NCBI GenBank assembly: GCA_021372575.1 | Contig: JAJFUE010000027.1 | Coordinates: 1 to 51,299 of the forward strand | DNA: 51,299 bases | Direction: 5' to 3' | From: a bacterium | Lineage (GTDB): Bacteria > Sumerlaeota > Sumerlaeia > MVZB01 | Shown here: positions 15,401 through 23,579 of the stretch, in pieces | Layout of the letters: each line of letters begins with the position of its first letter | Position numbering within the stretch: the first letter of the stretch is position 1 | Made by a program: the position numbers and the translations under genes | The notes under the pieces: model-generated | Database searches by the model: none | Seen by the model: the letters and a program-made list of their open reading frames with translations, nothing else | Told to the model about the DNA's origin: nothing

Positions 15401-17095
15401 TTATTTGCTTGCATATAACTGATTGTAGTCGTTGTCGCTGAGATTGAACACGTCCTGCACTTCCCGGCGATTGTCGATGTCGTACGGCCGCTGCAGCGGG
15501 CGGTTGGCCCAGCGCGCTTCGGCGATCTGCTGGCGGGCCTGTTGCAACTGGTGGTCGCGGTAATAAGCATAGGCGGCGATCAGATGCAGCGGCGGCAGGT
15601 CCATGCGCCTCGACCGGCGCGCGTCCTCGATGGCCCTGCCAATCTTCGCGTGGCTGTCCGAGATCGTCAGTTGCCGCGTGATCTGCGCGAGCTTGTCATA
15701 GTCCTTGAAATTCTCGAACGCGGTGTTCAGGTCGCGGTTCGTCGCGAGCAGCCTGCGGATATCCTCGGCAACGGGCCTGAGGGGCGGCGGCGTCTCGAGC
15801 CGCGGCGGCCGCTGGGGCGGACGGAACAGCGGCGACATGACCGGCCTGATCGGACGCGGCCTGAACGGAGGCTCGACCACGGCGACGGTGGGCTGGGGCG
15901 ACGGCGTGGCCGCCGGTGTTGCGATTGCCGCGGCGGGAGTCTGGATGGCGGCGGCCGTTTGGACCGGTTTCCGATCGCCGCCGCGGAACGTGAGCGAGGC
16001 AACGGCCGCGAGGGCAATCACGGTCATGACGCCGGCGGCCATGGCCCAAAGCGGCCTCGCGTGTTTCGCCGCGGCCGGTTGGCCCGGCATCGTGAGGGTC
16101 GGGGCCGAGCCGGCGCCCGTGGCGGTGGCGGGGGGTTGGATGCCGATCGTGGTCGAGCCGGCGTCGGCGGTGGGCTGTTCGCCGCGCGTTTTGCCCGCCT
16201 TGAACTCCCGCTCGATCTGGTCGAGCGTCGCGCAGAATTGTTCGGCCGAAACCATGCGCTGATTGCGATCCGGATACGTCGCATGCTTGATGAGCGACCG
16301 GAACGCGGGCGGCACGAGGTCCAGGTCGATCACGCGCGGCGAGTGCCCCGTCAGCATCACGTAAAGTGTCAGGCCGAGCGAGTAGATGTCGGCGCGCGGA
16401 TCGACGTCGCGCGAGTCGCTCGACTGCTCGGGCGCCATGTAGATCGGCGTCCCGATGATCATGCCGGTCTGGGTGTATTCGTGGCTGGTCACGCTGGCCG
16501 CGATCCCGAAATCGCCGAGCTTGACGGCGCCGTCGTTCATGAAGAACACGTTGGCCGGCTTGACGTCGCGGTGGATGAACTGGTGCTGGTGCGCGTGGGC
16601 GAGGGCGTGCCCGACCTCCCGCGCGATCTGGATCGCCCGCGCCGGCTTGAGCGCGCCCTTGGACTTGATCAGCTCGGCGAGCGTTCCGCCGGGGCAGAAC
16701 TCCATGATCATCTGCAGGCCGTCGGGGGCGAGGATGATGTCGAACACCTGCGCGATGTTGTGATGGCGCAGGCGCGCGCCGATGCGCGCTTCCCTGAGGA
16801 ACCGCTCCTGGTCGGCCTTGCTTGTCATGCTCAGCTTGAGGATCTTGATCGCCACCTGCTGGTCGAGCACGTTGTCGTGGGCCAAATAGACGGTCGCAAA
16901 GCCGCCCTTGCCGAGGACGCGCAGCAGCTTGTAGCGCCCCTGCAGCGATTGCGGCAGGGCGCTGTCCGAGTCCGCCGGCGGCTGGTTCCCCGGGCCGAAC
17001 GGCGACCGCGCCGTCGGCGACTGGCGCTCGAGCCGGGTCGCCCCGGGCTCATCGCCGGCTGCTCGATCCACAGGCTTGTCGGTTCCCGATTCCAT
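15401..17095 (-). CDS. Transmembrane Ser/Thr protein kinase
   Basis: 564 residues from the ATG at 17095 (GGGGAT seven bases upstream). Residues 55-300 are a Hanks-type kinase with loop G-K-G-G-F-A-T-V (62-69), Lys84 in V-A-I-K, H-R-D-V-K-P-A-N (175-182), D-F-G (195-197) and A-P-E (221-223), so it should be active. A membrane segment lies at about 349-370. The outer part begins with a Pro/Ala/Thr linker (375-440) and ends in a helical domain (440-564) that is not PASTA and that I do not recognise. It is divergent from the C25-TPR-Wzy operon across a 309-base gap, which suggests a regulatory link to it. That link is inference. Confidence 0.93.
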   Translation of the reverse strand: MESGTDKPVDRAAGDEPGATRLERQSPTARSPFGPGNQPPADSDSALPQSLQGRYKLLRVLGKGGFATVYLAHDNVLDQQVAIKILKLSMTSKADQERFLREARIGARLRHHNIAQVFDIILAPDGLQMIMEFCPGGTLAELIKSKGALKPARAIQIAREVGHALAHAHQHQFIHRDVKPANVFFMNDGAVKLGDFGIAASVTSHEYTQTGMIIGTPIYMAPEQSSDSRDVDPRADIYSLGLTLYVMLTGHSPRVIDLDLVPPAFRSLIKHATYPDRNQRMVSAEQFCATLDQIEREFKAGKTRGEQPTADAGSTTIGIQPPATATGAGSAPTLTMPGQPAAAKHARPLWAMAAGVMTVIALAAVASLTFRGGDRKPVQTAAAIQTPAAAIATPAATPSPQPTVAVVEPPFRPRPIRPVMSPLFRPPQRPPRLETPPPLRPVAEDIRRLLATNRDLNTAFENFKDYDKLAQITRQLTISDSHAKIGRAIEDARRSRRMDLPPLHLIAAYAYYRDHQLQQARQQIAEARWANRPLQRPYDIDNRREVQDVFNLSDNDYNQLYASK

Positions 17096-17404
17096 CAAAC
17101 GATCCCCGCTCGCTCTCCGGTCCCCATTGCCGTGCGGCCGACCTTCATGTAAACTCCATACGATTCCAAGGCGCGGCCCGCCTTGACGATTTTGAGCCCG
17201 AGCGTTCAGTCCGATTATGAAACATTTCCCGAGCCGAGTGCAACGCCAAGTCCATGCAGGCCAGGCACTGATTGTTTCCTGCGCCGTCACGACCCCGGCC
17301 GCCGGCTTCATCCATCACCTTATCGACCGCTTCGCCGGTTCACTTGCGGAACAAATTGCGCCGCCGGCCGCCGAGCCCTGCGCACATTCATCCGAGATTC
17401 GGCC
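17096..17404. other. Divergent intergenic region between kinase and C25 lipoprotein genes
   Basis: 309 bases with no convincing gene. It must hold promoters for both directions. I see no strong inverted repeat or clear consensus promoter pair. Confidence 0.5.
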
Positions 17405-20089
17405 ATGATGCATCTCAGGCGTTTTCAACTCAGGACTTTTGGGGCGGCCTGCGTCGTGGCGCTGGCTGCGCTCGCGCTGTCGTGCGGCGGGCCCAAACCG
17501 GCGGCGGACTCGAACCTTCGCGCCGTGCGCATCGCGTGCTGGAAGCGCGGCGTGTATCGCATCACGGGCGCCGACCTGCAAAAACTCGGCATCGACCTGG
17601 CGACCGTCTGCACGCGCGACATCGCGCTGGTCCACATGAGCGACTCCGTGCCGGTCCTGCTCGAGAACGCCGGCCGCCGCCTCACCCCCCAGACCGAGAT
17701 GATCTTCTATTCCGTCGGCGGCAAGGCGGCCCCCATCCCGTATGTCAACATGGAGGAGCGCTACTACCCGGCCACGCAGGATTTCATGCTTTACCTCGAC
17801 CCGGGCCCGTGGGCGCCGCGCCGGTTCGAGACCGTTCCCGTCAAGACCCCCGCCGAAGCGGACCTGCGCCGCTGGCCGACGCTCACGGTCAACGGCCGCT
17901 GGCATTACGAGGATGACCCGATCTGGGACTTCTTCAAGATCATCCCCGGCGACCGCCCGATCGATTTCGTCTTCTGGAAAAAGCTCTCGTTCCCGGCGAC
18001 GACCGAGTCGCCCTCGTCCGCTGAGCTCGACTTCGCGCTGCCGAAGATCGAAACCGGCGATGAGATGGAGATGGAGTTGTTCCTCGTCGCCCGGACCGAG
18101 ATCGGCGACGTCGCCCACAACGTGACCGCGCACCGGATCGCGATCGACGTCAACGGCCTTTACCAGGAGAAGGCGCAGTGGTCCGGTGAACGCGGCCGCA
18201 TCAAGATCAAGATTCCGCCCAACGTCCTGCGCGAAAACATCAATCACCTCACGGTGCGGATTCTCGAACCGTTCATCGACAGCTCGTTCCAGAACACGCT
18301 CATGAACGTCGATGTCGCGTTCCTCGACTGGTTCGAGGTCCGCTTCCGCCAGCGCACGCAGCTCGAGGGCGACTACAACGAATTCCTCATCGGCGCCGGC
18401 GAGGACGCCTCCACGACCGCCACGCGCTCGGCTGGGCCCGTCAAGGCCGAGCCGCTGCATTTCAGCATCCGCCAGTTCACCGACGCCGGCGTCCTGACGC
18501 TCGACATCGACCGCGGCCTCAAGCTCGAGGCGCCGCCTTACGTGCAGGGGCGCGGCTCGCCGTTCATGGCCGTCAACCTCGACCTGCCGAACCGGCCGAC
18601 GCGCCTCGTGGCGCTCACGCACAAGAGCCTTCAGAAGCCGCTCGACATGCGCGCGGTCGAGATCAAGAACCTGTTCCGCAAGCCCAACGAGGCCGAGATG
18701 TTGATCCTCGCGCCGCCGCAGTTCATCGCGCCGCTCGAGAGGCTTGCGCAGTGGAAGCGCTTACGCGGCCTGTCGGTTTCGATCATCGACATCAAGGACC
18801 TGTTCAACGAGCGCACGAGCGGCTACGCCTCGCCGATGCCGATCCGCGACTACATCCGCCACGTGTATCAGTCGCAGCAGCCGTCGCCGCGCCTGCGCTA
18901 CGTGCTGCTCGTCGGCGACTCGAGTTCGATTTCGAAGGAACCCACGCAGCTGCCCGCCTACAGCTACGTCCAGGGCGGCCGCCACGCCAACGACAACTAC
19001 TTCGTGGCGCTCAAGCGCCCGCAGGATAACCCGTTCGTCGCCGTCGGCCGCATCCCCGTTCAGGACGGGAAGCAACTCGCCAACGTGGCCGACAAGATCA
19101 TTCGCTATGAGAAGGGCGAGGGGTGGGGCGCGTGGCGCGCGCGGTTCCTGCTTATCGCGGCGTCGCACCAGTGGGCGCGCGACGATTGCGACAAGATGAT
19201 CAGCGGTTACCTCAACCCGTTCGAGGTGCGCTACCTCAAGACCGACATCTCGCGCCGGGACCTCGCGTACCACGCCGAGCTGAACAGGACCCTGAGCGGC
19301 TATTTCAACGAAGGCAACCTCATCACCGCGTTTTTCGGCCACGGCGGCGGCGGGGTGTGGGAAGTCGGCCCGACCTCGATGGACCAGGGCTTCCAGCGCC
19401 ACCTGTTCGACCAGTCGGCGGTCGAGGCGCTTGCGAACGGCCCGCGCCTGCCGCTCGTGTTTGCGCTCACGTGCTACACGAACGACTTCGATAGCCCGTT
19501 CCACCCGCAGACGCTCGGCGAGACGTTCGTCGATGCGCCCGGCGGCGCGATCGCCGTCATCGGCGCCAACGACCGCTCGTATATCGAATTCAACAGTCAG
19601 TATATCGACAAGTTCATGGACCTTCTGTTCAAGCGCCGGCCGCGCACGCGCCTCGGCGACCTGTTCCTCGAGACCAAGCTCGCGCTCAATCAGCCGATCG
19701 CCAACGAGCACTACCAGCTGCTCGGCGATCCGTCGCTCGAGTTCAGCCTCCCCGGAAACCGCCTGAATATTTCCGAGGCGCGCGTCGATGGGGCCCGGCT
19801 CCATTTCAAATACCTGCTCGACCAGCCGCAGTCGGCCGGCCCGTGGCAGCTCGACGGTTATATCCTCGACAGCAAGGACCGGCTTGTTGTTCACTGGCAC
19901 GAGGCCCAGGCCCTGCGCTCGGGCGAGGTCGTTCGCGCGCTCAACCGCGAGGAGCAAACCTCGGCGACGCGCCTGGTGCTCTACTTCAACAAGCCCGGGT
20001 CGGGCGACCAGGTCGGCGCGGCGGCTCTCACGAGCGGGAGCCTCGCCGCCGTGGCGCCCGCCAAAAATACGGAGGCCGGCAGGCCGTGA
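17405..20089 (+). CDS. Peptidase family C25 (gingipain-like) lipoprotein
   Basis: 894 residues from the ATG at 17405 (a second ATG follows). A signal peptide ends at A-L-S-C with Cys27 as the likely lipidated residue. Residues 30-430 are mainly beta and resemble the N-terminal regions of PorU-type proteins. Residues 430-780 are the C25 domain, with H-G-G-G-G-V-W (His646) and L-T-C-Y-T-N-D (Cys690) as the catalytic pair, and the typical end Y-Q-L-L-G-D-P-S-L. About 110 residues follow. It should be a cysteine endopeptidase or transpeptidase at the envelope. The stop overlaps the next start by four bases (GTGA), and a Wzy/WaaL-type gene follows. This neighbourhood is reminiscent of PorU, a C25 enzyme that attaches glycolipid to exported proteins. 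Confidence 0.9.
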   Translation: MMHLRRFQLRTFGAACVVALAALALSCGGPKPAADSNLRAVRIACWKRGVYRITGADLQKLGIDLATVCTRDIALVHMSDSVPVLLENAGRRLTPQTEMIFYSVGGKAAPIPYVNMEERYYPATQDFMLYLDPGPWAPRRFETVPVKTPAEADLRRWPTLTVNGRWHYEDDPIWDFFKIIPGDRPIDFVFWKKLSFPATTESPSSAELDFALPKIETGDEMEMELFLVARTEIGDVAHNVTAHRIAIDVNGLYQEKAQWSGERGRIKIKIPPNVLRENINHLTVRILEPFIDSSFQNTLMNVDVAFLDWFEVRFRQRTQLEGDYNEFLIGAGEDASTTATRSAGPVKAEPLHFSIRQFTDAGVLTLDIDRGLKLEAPPYVQGRGSPFMAVNLDLPNRPTRLVALTHKSLQKPLDMRAVEIKNLFRKPNEAEMLILAPPQFIAPLERLAQWKRLRGLSVSIIDIKDLFNERTSGYASPMPIRDYIRHVYQSQQPSPRLRYVLLVGDSSSISKEPTQLPAYSYVQGGRHANDNYFVALKRPQDNPFVAVGRIPVQDGKQLANVADKIIRYEKGEGWGAWRARFLLIAASHQWARDDCDKMISGYLNPFEVRYLKTDISRRDLAYHAELNRTLSGYFNEGNLITAFFGHGGGGVWEVGPTSMDQGFQRHLFDQSAVEALANGPRLPLVFALTCYTNDFDSPFHPQTLGETFVDAPGGAIAVIGANDRSYIEFNSQYIDKFMDLLFKRRPRTRLGDLFLETKLALNQPIANEHYQLLGDPSLEFSLPGNRLNISEARVDGARLHFKYLLDQPQSAGPWQLDGYILDSKDRLVVHWHEAQALRSGEVVRALNREEQTSATRLVLYFNKPGSGDQVGAAALTSGSLAAVAPAKNTEAGRP

Positions 20090-20895
20090 CCGAACCCGCT
20101 GTGAAAACCCGAAACTCCCTTGCCGCGCGCGCGATCGGCGCCGTTCTCGCCGTTTGCGCGCTGGGGCTGATCTGCTGGGCGTTCGTCCTGATGAGCGTCG
20201 AATACCGGTTCCGCCGGCTGCCCGCGCTCGCCGAGGAGGAGATCGATCCGCAGATGCTCGCGCGGATGGGCGACGAGCTTGAGCGGCTCATTCGCCTCGA
20301 CCCGAACAACGGTGAAATCCGCAACGCTTACGCGAGCGTCCTCGGCCGCCGGCAGAAAAACAAGGAAGCCGTCGAACAGCTCGAAAAGGCGCTCAAGATC
20401 CTCAACGCGCAGAACAGCCTGTTCTTCCTCGCCGACATGTACGACCGGCTGGGCATGACCGCCAGGGCCGAGGCCGCGATGGGCGACGTCGTCGTGATCA
20501 ATCCGTCCAACGCCCAATACAACGAGGCCTGGATCCGCCTGCTGTTCAACCGCCTGAACGAGGCCCAGCAGGTCTTCGATAAGGGCCGGAAGAACCTGGC
20601 GGCGTACAACGACGCGCGGCGCGCCTACGCCGAAGCGGCCCGCTCATGGGCCGTCCGCGCGCCGCACGACATGAACTCCTACCTGTTCCTCGCCAACCTT
20701 CACGTGAGCCAGTACCGCGGCCCGGAGATGCAGCTTTACCTCGTGCAGGCCTACCGCCTCATGCTGCTCGGCCTGTCGCGCGCGTCGTGGATGGACCTTT
20801 CGAAAAACTACATCGTCAAGCCGCGCGGCGTGCAATCCACGATCGGCGAGATCCTCAACAACCATTTCGCCAAGCCCTACAGAGGTCTCCCCTGA
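20086..20895 (+). CDS. Membrane-anchored TPR protein
   Basis: 269 residues starting with GTG at 20086, with GGAGG at 20071-20075. One membrane segment at about residues 13-36, then a periplasmic helical domain. Two or three TPR units are readable, for example L-D-P-N-N-G-E-I-R-N-A-Y-A-S-V-L-G-R-R and L-F-F-L-A-D-M-Y-D-R-L-G-M-T. The C-terminal third (residues 180-269) is helical without clear repeats. It lies between the C25 lipoprotein (four-base overlap) and the O-antigen ligase-like gene (one base gap). TPR proteins often act as scaffolds, so it may hold those two in one envelope complex. Confidence 0.8.
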   Translation: MTEPAVKTRNSLAARAIGAVLAVCALGLICWAFVLMSVEYRFRRLPALAEEEIDPQMLARMGDELERLIRLDPNNGEIRNAYASVLGRRQKNKEAVEQLEKALKILNAQNSLFFLADMYDRLGMTARAEAAMGDVVVINPSNAQYNEAWIRLLFNRLNEAQQVFDKGRKNLAAYNDARRAYAEAARSWAVRAPHDMNSYLFLANLHVSQYRGPEMQLYLVQAYRLMLLGLSRASWMDLSKNYIVKPRGVQSTIGEILNNHFAKPYRGLP

Positions 20896-20896
20896 G

Positions 20897-22267
20897 ATGA
20901 CGCCAATCGAGCAGCCCGCCGTTGCAACCCGGTTCGACCGGATCATGAGCTGGATCGTGCCGGCGATCGCCGCGCTCACGCCGCTCGTGATCGTGTACGG
21001 CTTGCAGCGCCCCAACGTCGGCCAGTCCTACTTCTTCATCATCGCGGTGCGGGCCGCGACGGCCGCGCAGGGGATCGCGTGGACGCTCGGCTGGTCGGCA
21101 TTCCCACGCCGCCTGCGCCTGCCGTTCTGGCTCATCGCGCTCAACGCCGCCACCGTGCTGGCCTCGCTGCCCGTCTCGAACAACGTCGTCTTTTCGATCA
21201 AGCAGCTTCTGCTGCCGATTGCCGGCGTGCTGTTTTTCATGCTCGTCACAGTTTCGCCGCAGCGTCGCGCGATCCTCACGCGCGTCACGCTCGCGATGAT
21301 CGCCATCGGCGCCGTGCTCGCCCTCGTCGGCATCGGCCAGCATTTCGGGATCAAGTTCCTGGCCTACAGCGAGCAGGTCCGCAAGAACGTCGTCACGGCC
21401 ACGATCGGCCATCCCAACCACCTGAGCTCGGTGCTTGGCCCGCTCGTCTTCTTTATCGTGAGCCTCTATTACGCAAGCCGCCGGCGTGGCCTGGCTGTCC
21501 CGGCGCTTGCGCTCGTGATCCTGTGCCTGTGCTGCATCATTCTTGCGCGCACGCGCTCGATCTGGCTCGGCCTGATCCTCGGCATGACCGCGATGTTCAT
21601 CGGCGGCTTCTTCTACATGCTGCGCAACCGGGCCGCCGCCCCGCTCGTCGGCAAGGCCGGCATCGGCGCGCTCGTCGCGATCTGCGGCGTGGCCGTGTTC
21701 GCGATGCTGATGCCTGTGCTGGGGCATCCGATCGACCTGCAGGAGCGCCTCGGCTCGAAAAAGGAAATCAGCAGCCGGTTCTTCTACTGGAACGCGGCGA
21801 TCGACATGGGCCGCGAGCGCCCGATCCTCGGCCGCGGCTACGCGATGTTCGACCCGCAGTTCTGGACCTACACCCTCAATCACCAGAAGACGGCGATGGG
21901 CAAGTATTACAACGACGTCCTGCCGGCGATCTCCGGAACGATCCCCGGCCACCCGCACAACGAATATCTGGAAGTGTTCTGCGAGCAGGGCCTGTTCGGC
22001 CTCGTTGCGCTGCTGGCGCTGATGGGATTCTTCCTGTATTACGGCTGGCTGTGCGTGATGCGCGAGCCCGACCCCGACCGCGCCATGCAACAACTCGCGA
22101 TCTGGTGCGCGCTGGTCCTGATCCTTACCGACGCCATGCTGGCCTTCCCGTGGCGCCTCCCCGTGAGCCTCGTCATGCTCACGCTCACGCTCGCGTGGCT
22201 CTATGAGTTTATCTATTCCGAGCCCGATCCAGCGTGCTCGGAATCGTGCTCGTGCTCGTGCTCGTAA
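20897..22267 (+). CDS. O-antigen ligase/polymerase family protein (Wzy_C/WaaL type)
   Basis: 456 residues with about ten to twelve membrane helices. The large periplasmic loop and its end, G-H-P-H-N-E-Y-L-E-V-F-C-E-Q-G-L-F-G-L, carry the H-P-H-N-x-Y-L-E and E-x-G-L-x-G-L signatures of the Wzy_C family, whose members link O-antigen or other glycans to lipid A or protein. The substrate cannot be read. The last residues S-E-S-C-S-C-S-C-S and the TAA stop are encoded by the (GTGCTC)n(GTAATC)n repeat element, so the natural C-terminus has been replaced or extended by an intergenic repeat. It is third in the C25-TPR-Wzy operon. Confidence 0.9.
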   Translation: MTPIEQPAVATRFDRIMSWIVPAIAALTPLVIVYGLQRPNVGQSYFFIIAVRAATAAQGIAWTLGWSAFPRRLRLPFWLIALNAATVLASLPVSNNVVFSIKQLLLPIAGVLFFMLVTVSPQRRAILTRVTLAMIAIGAVLALVGIGQHFGIKFLAYSEQVRKNVVTATIGHPNHLSSVLGPLVFFIVSLYYASRRRGLAVPALALVILCLCCIILARTRSIWLGLILGMTAMFIGGFFYMLRNRAAAPLVGKAGIGALVAICGVAVFAMLMPVLGHPIDLQERLGSKKEISSRFFYWNAAIDMGRERPILGRGYAMFDPQFWTYTLNHQKTAMGKYYNDVLPAISGTIPGHPHNEYLEVFCEQGLFGLVALLALMGFFLYYGWLCVMREPDPDRAMQQLAIWCALVLILTDAMLAFPWRLPVSLVMLTLTLAWLYEFIYSEPDPACSESCSCSCS

Positions 22268-22418
22268 TCGTAATCGTAATCGAAAACCTTTCGCCCGCTT
22301 ATTCCATGCCGCGTTCGGCGAACGCGGCCTACAGGGGATGCTGGCTGGCTGCCCCGGCAGGCTGCGGTATACGAGCGCTTTCGATTACGATTACGATTAC
22401 GAGCACGAGCACGAGCAC
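22246..22418. repeat. Inverted pair of (GATTAC)3(GAGCAC)3 repeats with nested hairpin
   Basis: Left arm 22246-22281 is three GTGCTC then three GTAATC units; right arm 22383-22418 is three GATTAC then three GAGCAC units. With four more matching bases each the arms form a perfect 40-bp inverted repeat around 93 bases. The loop contains a second hairpin, GCCGCGTTC-GGC-GAACGCGGC (22308-22328). The element sits exactly between the convergent Wzy and LysE genes. It could terminate transcription from both sides. The left arm encodes the end of the Wzy protein. Confidence 0.85.
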
Positions 22419-22426
22419 GAATATAC

Positions 22427-23092
22427 TCACTCCGTGCGCATGCCCTTGACCAGTTTCCACCCGGTCACGAAGAACCATACGCCGAGCGCCAGCAATACCG
22501 TTCCGCATGAGACGATCAGCCATTGGTACATCCCGTCGGTCAGCCACCGCCTGCTTGTCACCAGCAGCAGCCCCACGATCCCGTACCACGAGAAATCCGC
22601 GATCTCGTGGCCGACGTAAAACCCGAAATATTCCGTCTTTGTCCGCGGCGTCAGCTGCGCCATCTGGCCGACCCCGATCGTTCCCCACCAGCCGGTGAAA
22701 TACGGGTTCACGATGCTGACGCCCGCGCCGAGCAGCATCAGCTGCGGCCACGAATAAACCATCGAGCCCTTGCCTTCGAGCGCCAGCGTGATGCCCCAGC
22801 CGGCCCGGATCATGTCGCACGCCATGTAAAGGAGCGCCACGCCGCCGACCAGCCCGATGAACGCCCGCACGCCCGTGCGCGCGATGAGCGGCCGCAATCC
22901 CATCACCAGCAGCACGACGATGATGAACTCCAGCAGGGCGTGACCGGTCATCATCACCATCGGCACGCTGAATCCCTGAAGCGGCGTTTGCTCGATGACC
23001 TTGACCAGGAACGGCCCAGGCATGATCGCGCCGGAAAATCCCGTGATGAATGCCACAGATGAAATCTTTACAAGCGTCTTCGACACGTGCAT
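22427..23092 (-). CDS. LysE-family export protein
   Basis: 221 residues with about six membrane helices. The first helix contains F-I-T-G-F-S-G-A-I-M-P-G-P, which corresponds to the conserved G-x-x-x-x-x-x-P-G-P of LysE/RhtB translocators. The fourth-fifth segment has V-N-P-Y-F-T-G-W-W, the conserved N-P motif. Members export amino acids or related small molecules using the proton gradient. The substrate cannot be inferred. It begins 27 bases after the end of the small YD-like gene and may belong to the end of that minus-strand operon. Confidence 0.88.
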   Translation of the reverse strand: MHVSKTLVKISSVAFITGFSGAIMPGPFLVKVIEQTPLQGFSVPMVMMTGHALLEFIIVVLLVMGLRPLIARTGVRAFIGLVGGVALLYMACDMIRAGWGITLALEGKGSMVYSWPQLMLLGAGVSIVNPYFTGWWGTIGVGQMAQLTPRTKTEYFGFYVGHEIADFSWYGIVGLLLVTSRRWLTDGMYQWLIVSCGTVLLALGVWFFVTGWKLVKGMRTE

Positions 23093-23119
23093 CAGCCTCA
23101 GTGTCCCAGCATGGCGCAG

Positions 23120-23575
23120 TTATTGGTAGCTCGTCCAGTTGATTGTTGCGGTCTGGGCCGCCGTATAGATGCCCGTCATCGTGAGGCCGCCGGCCGATGC
23201 GAGCACGCCGCACCCCGGATTCGTTTGCGGCGGGTCCATGCCGGCCACTGGTTTCCAGAAAATATCGATGCGCCCGAGCGGGATGTTCGCGACGTCCTGG
23301 TTGCCTGTCCCGGAATGCAGCGCGCCCGCGCTGTCGGTGAACGCCCATGAGGCCGCCGCCGGCGTGACGCGCACCTTGACGCCCGCCGTGGTGGCGATTC
23401 CCGTCGCGGTCGCTGAGAGAACATTGCCGGTCGCGTCGCAGGTGTAGTCGATGCGGCCGCCGGCGCAGGTGGCGCGCGTCAGGCGTTGTTCCGCGTCATA
23501 CTGGTATTGCACCGTGGCGGCCATCGGGGCCGTTGCGATCCACGCCAATAAAAATGCCGGCAGAATGCGTCGCAT
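23120..23575 (-). CDS. Small secreted protein with a single YD-like repeat
   Basis: 151 residues from the ATG at 23575. A signal peptide covers about residues 1-19 (ending A-P-M-A-A). It is followed by Q-Y-Q-Y-D-A-E-Q-R-L-T-R-A and Y-T-C-D-A-T-G-N-V-L-S-A, two turns of the YD/RHS type. The rest is a short beta-rich domain with P-G-C-G-V-L-A and T-A-Q-T-A-T-I-N-W. The ATG lies four bases after the stop codon of the RHS gene, so translation is probably coupled. Its secretion argues against a cytoplasmic immunity protein. It may be a partner of the RHS shell or a broken-off RHS relative. Confidence 0.75.
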   Translation of the reverse strand: MRRILPAFLLAWIATAPMAATVQYQYDAEQRLTRATCAGGRIDYTCDATGNVLSATATGIATTAGVKVRVTPAAASWAFTDSAGALHSGTGNQDVANIPLGRIDIFWKPVAGMDPPQTNPGCGVLASAGGLTMTGIYTAAQTATINWTSYQ

Positions 23576-23579
23576 GGGA

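Noticed and set aside
15542-17152. 536-codon plus-strand frame opposite the second kinase
   Set aside because: The kinase motifs on the other strand are complete; this frame has none.
20855-22093. 412-codon minus-strand frame opposite the Wzy gene
   Set aside because: Highly charged mirror of a membrane protein; not a gene.
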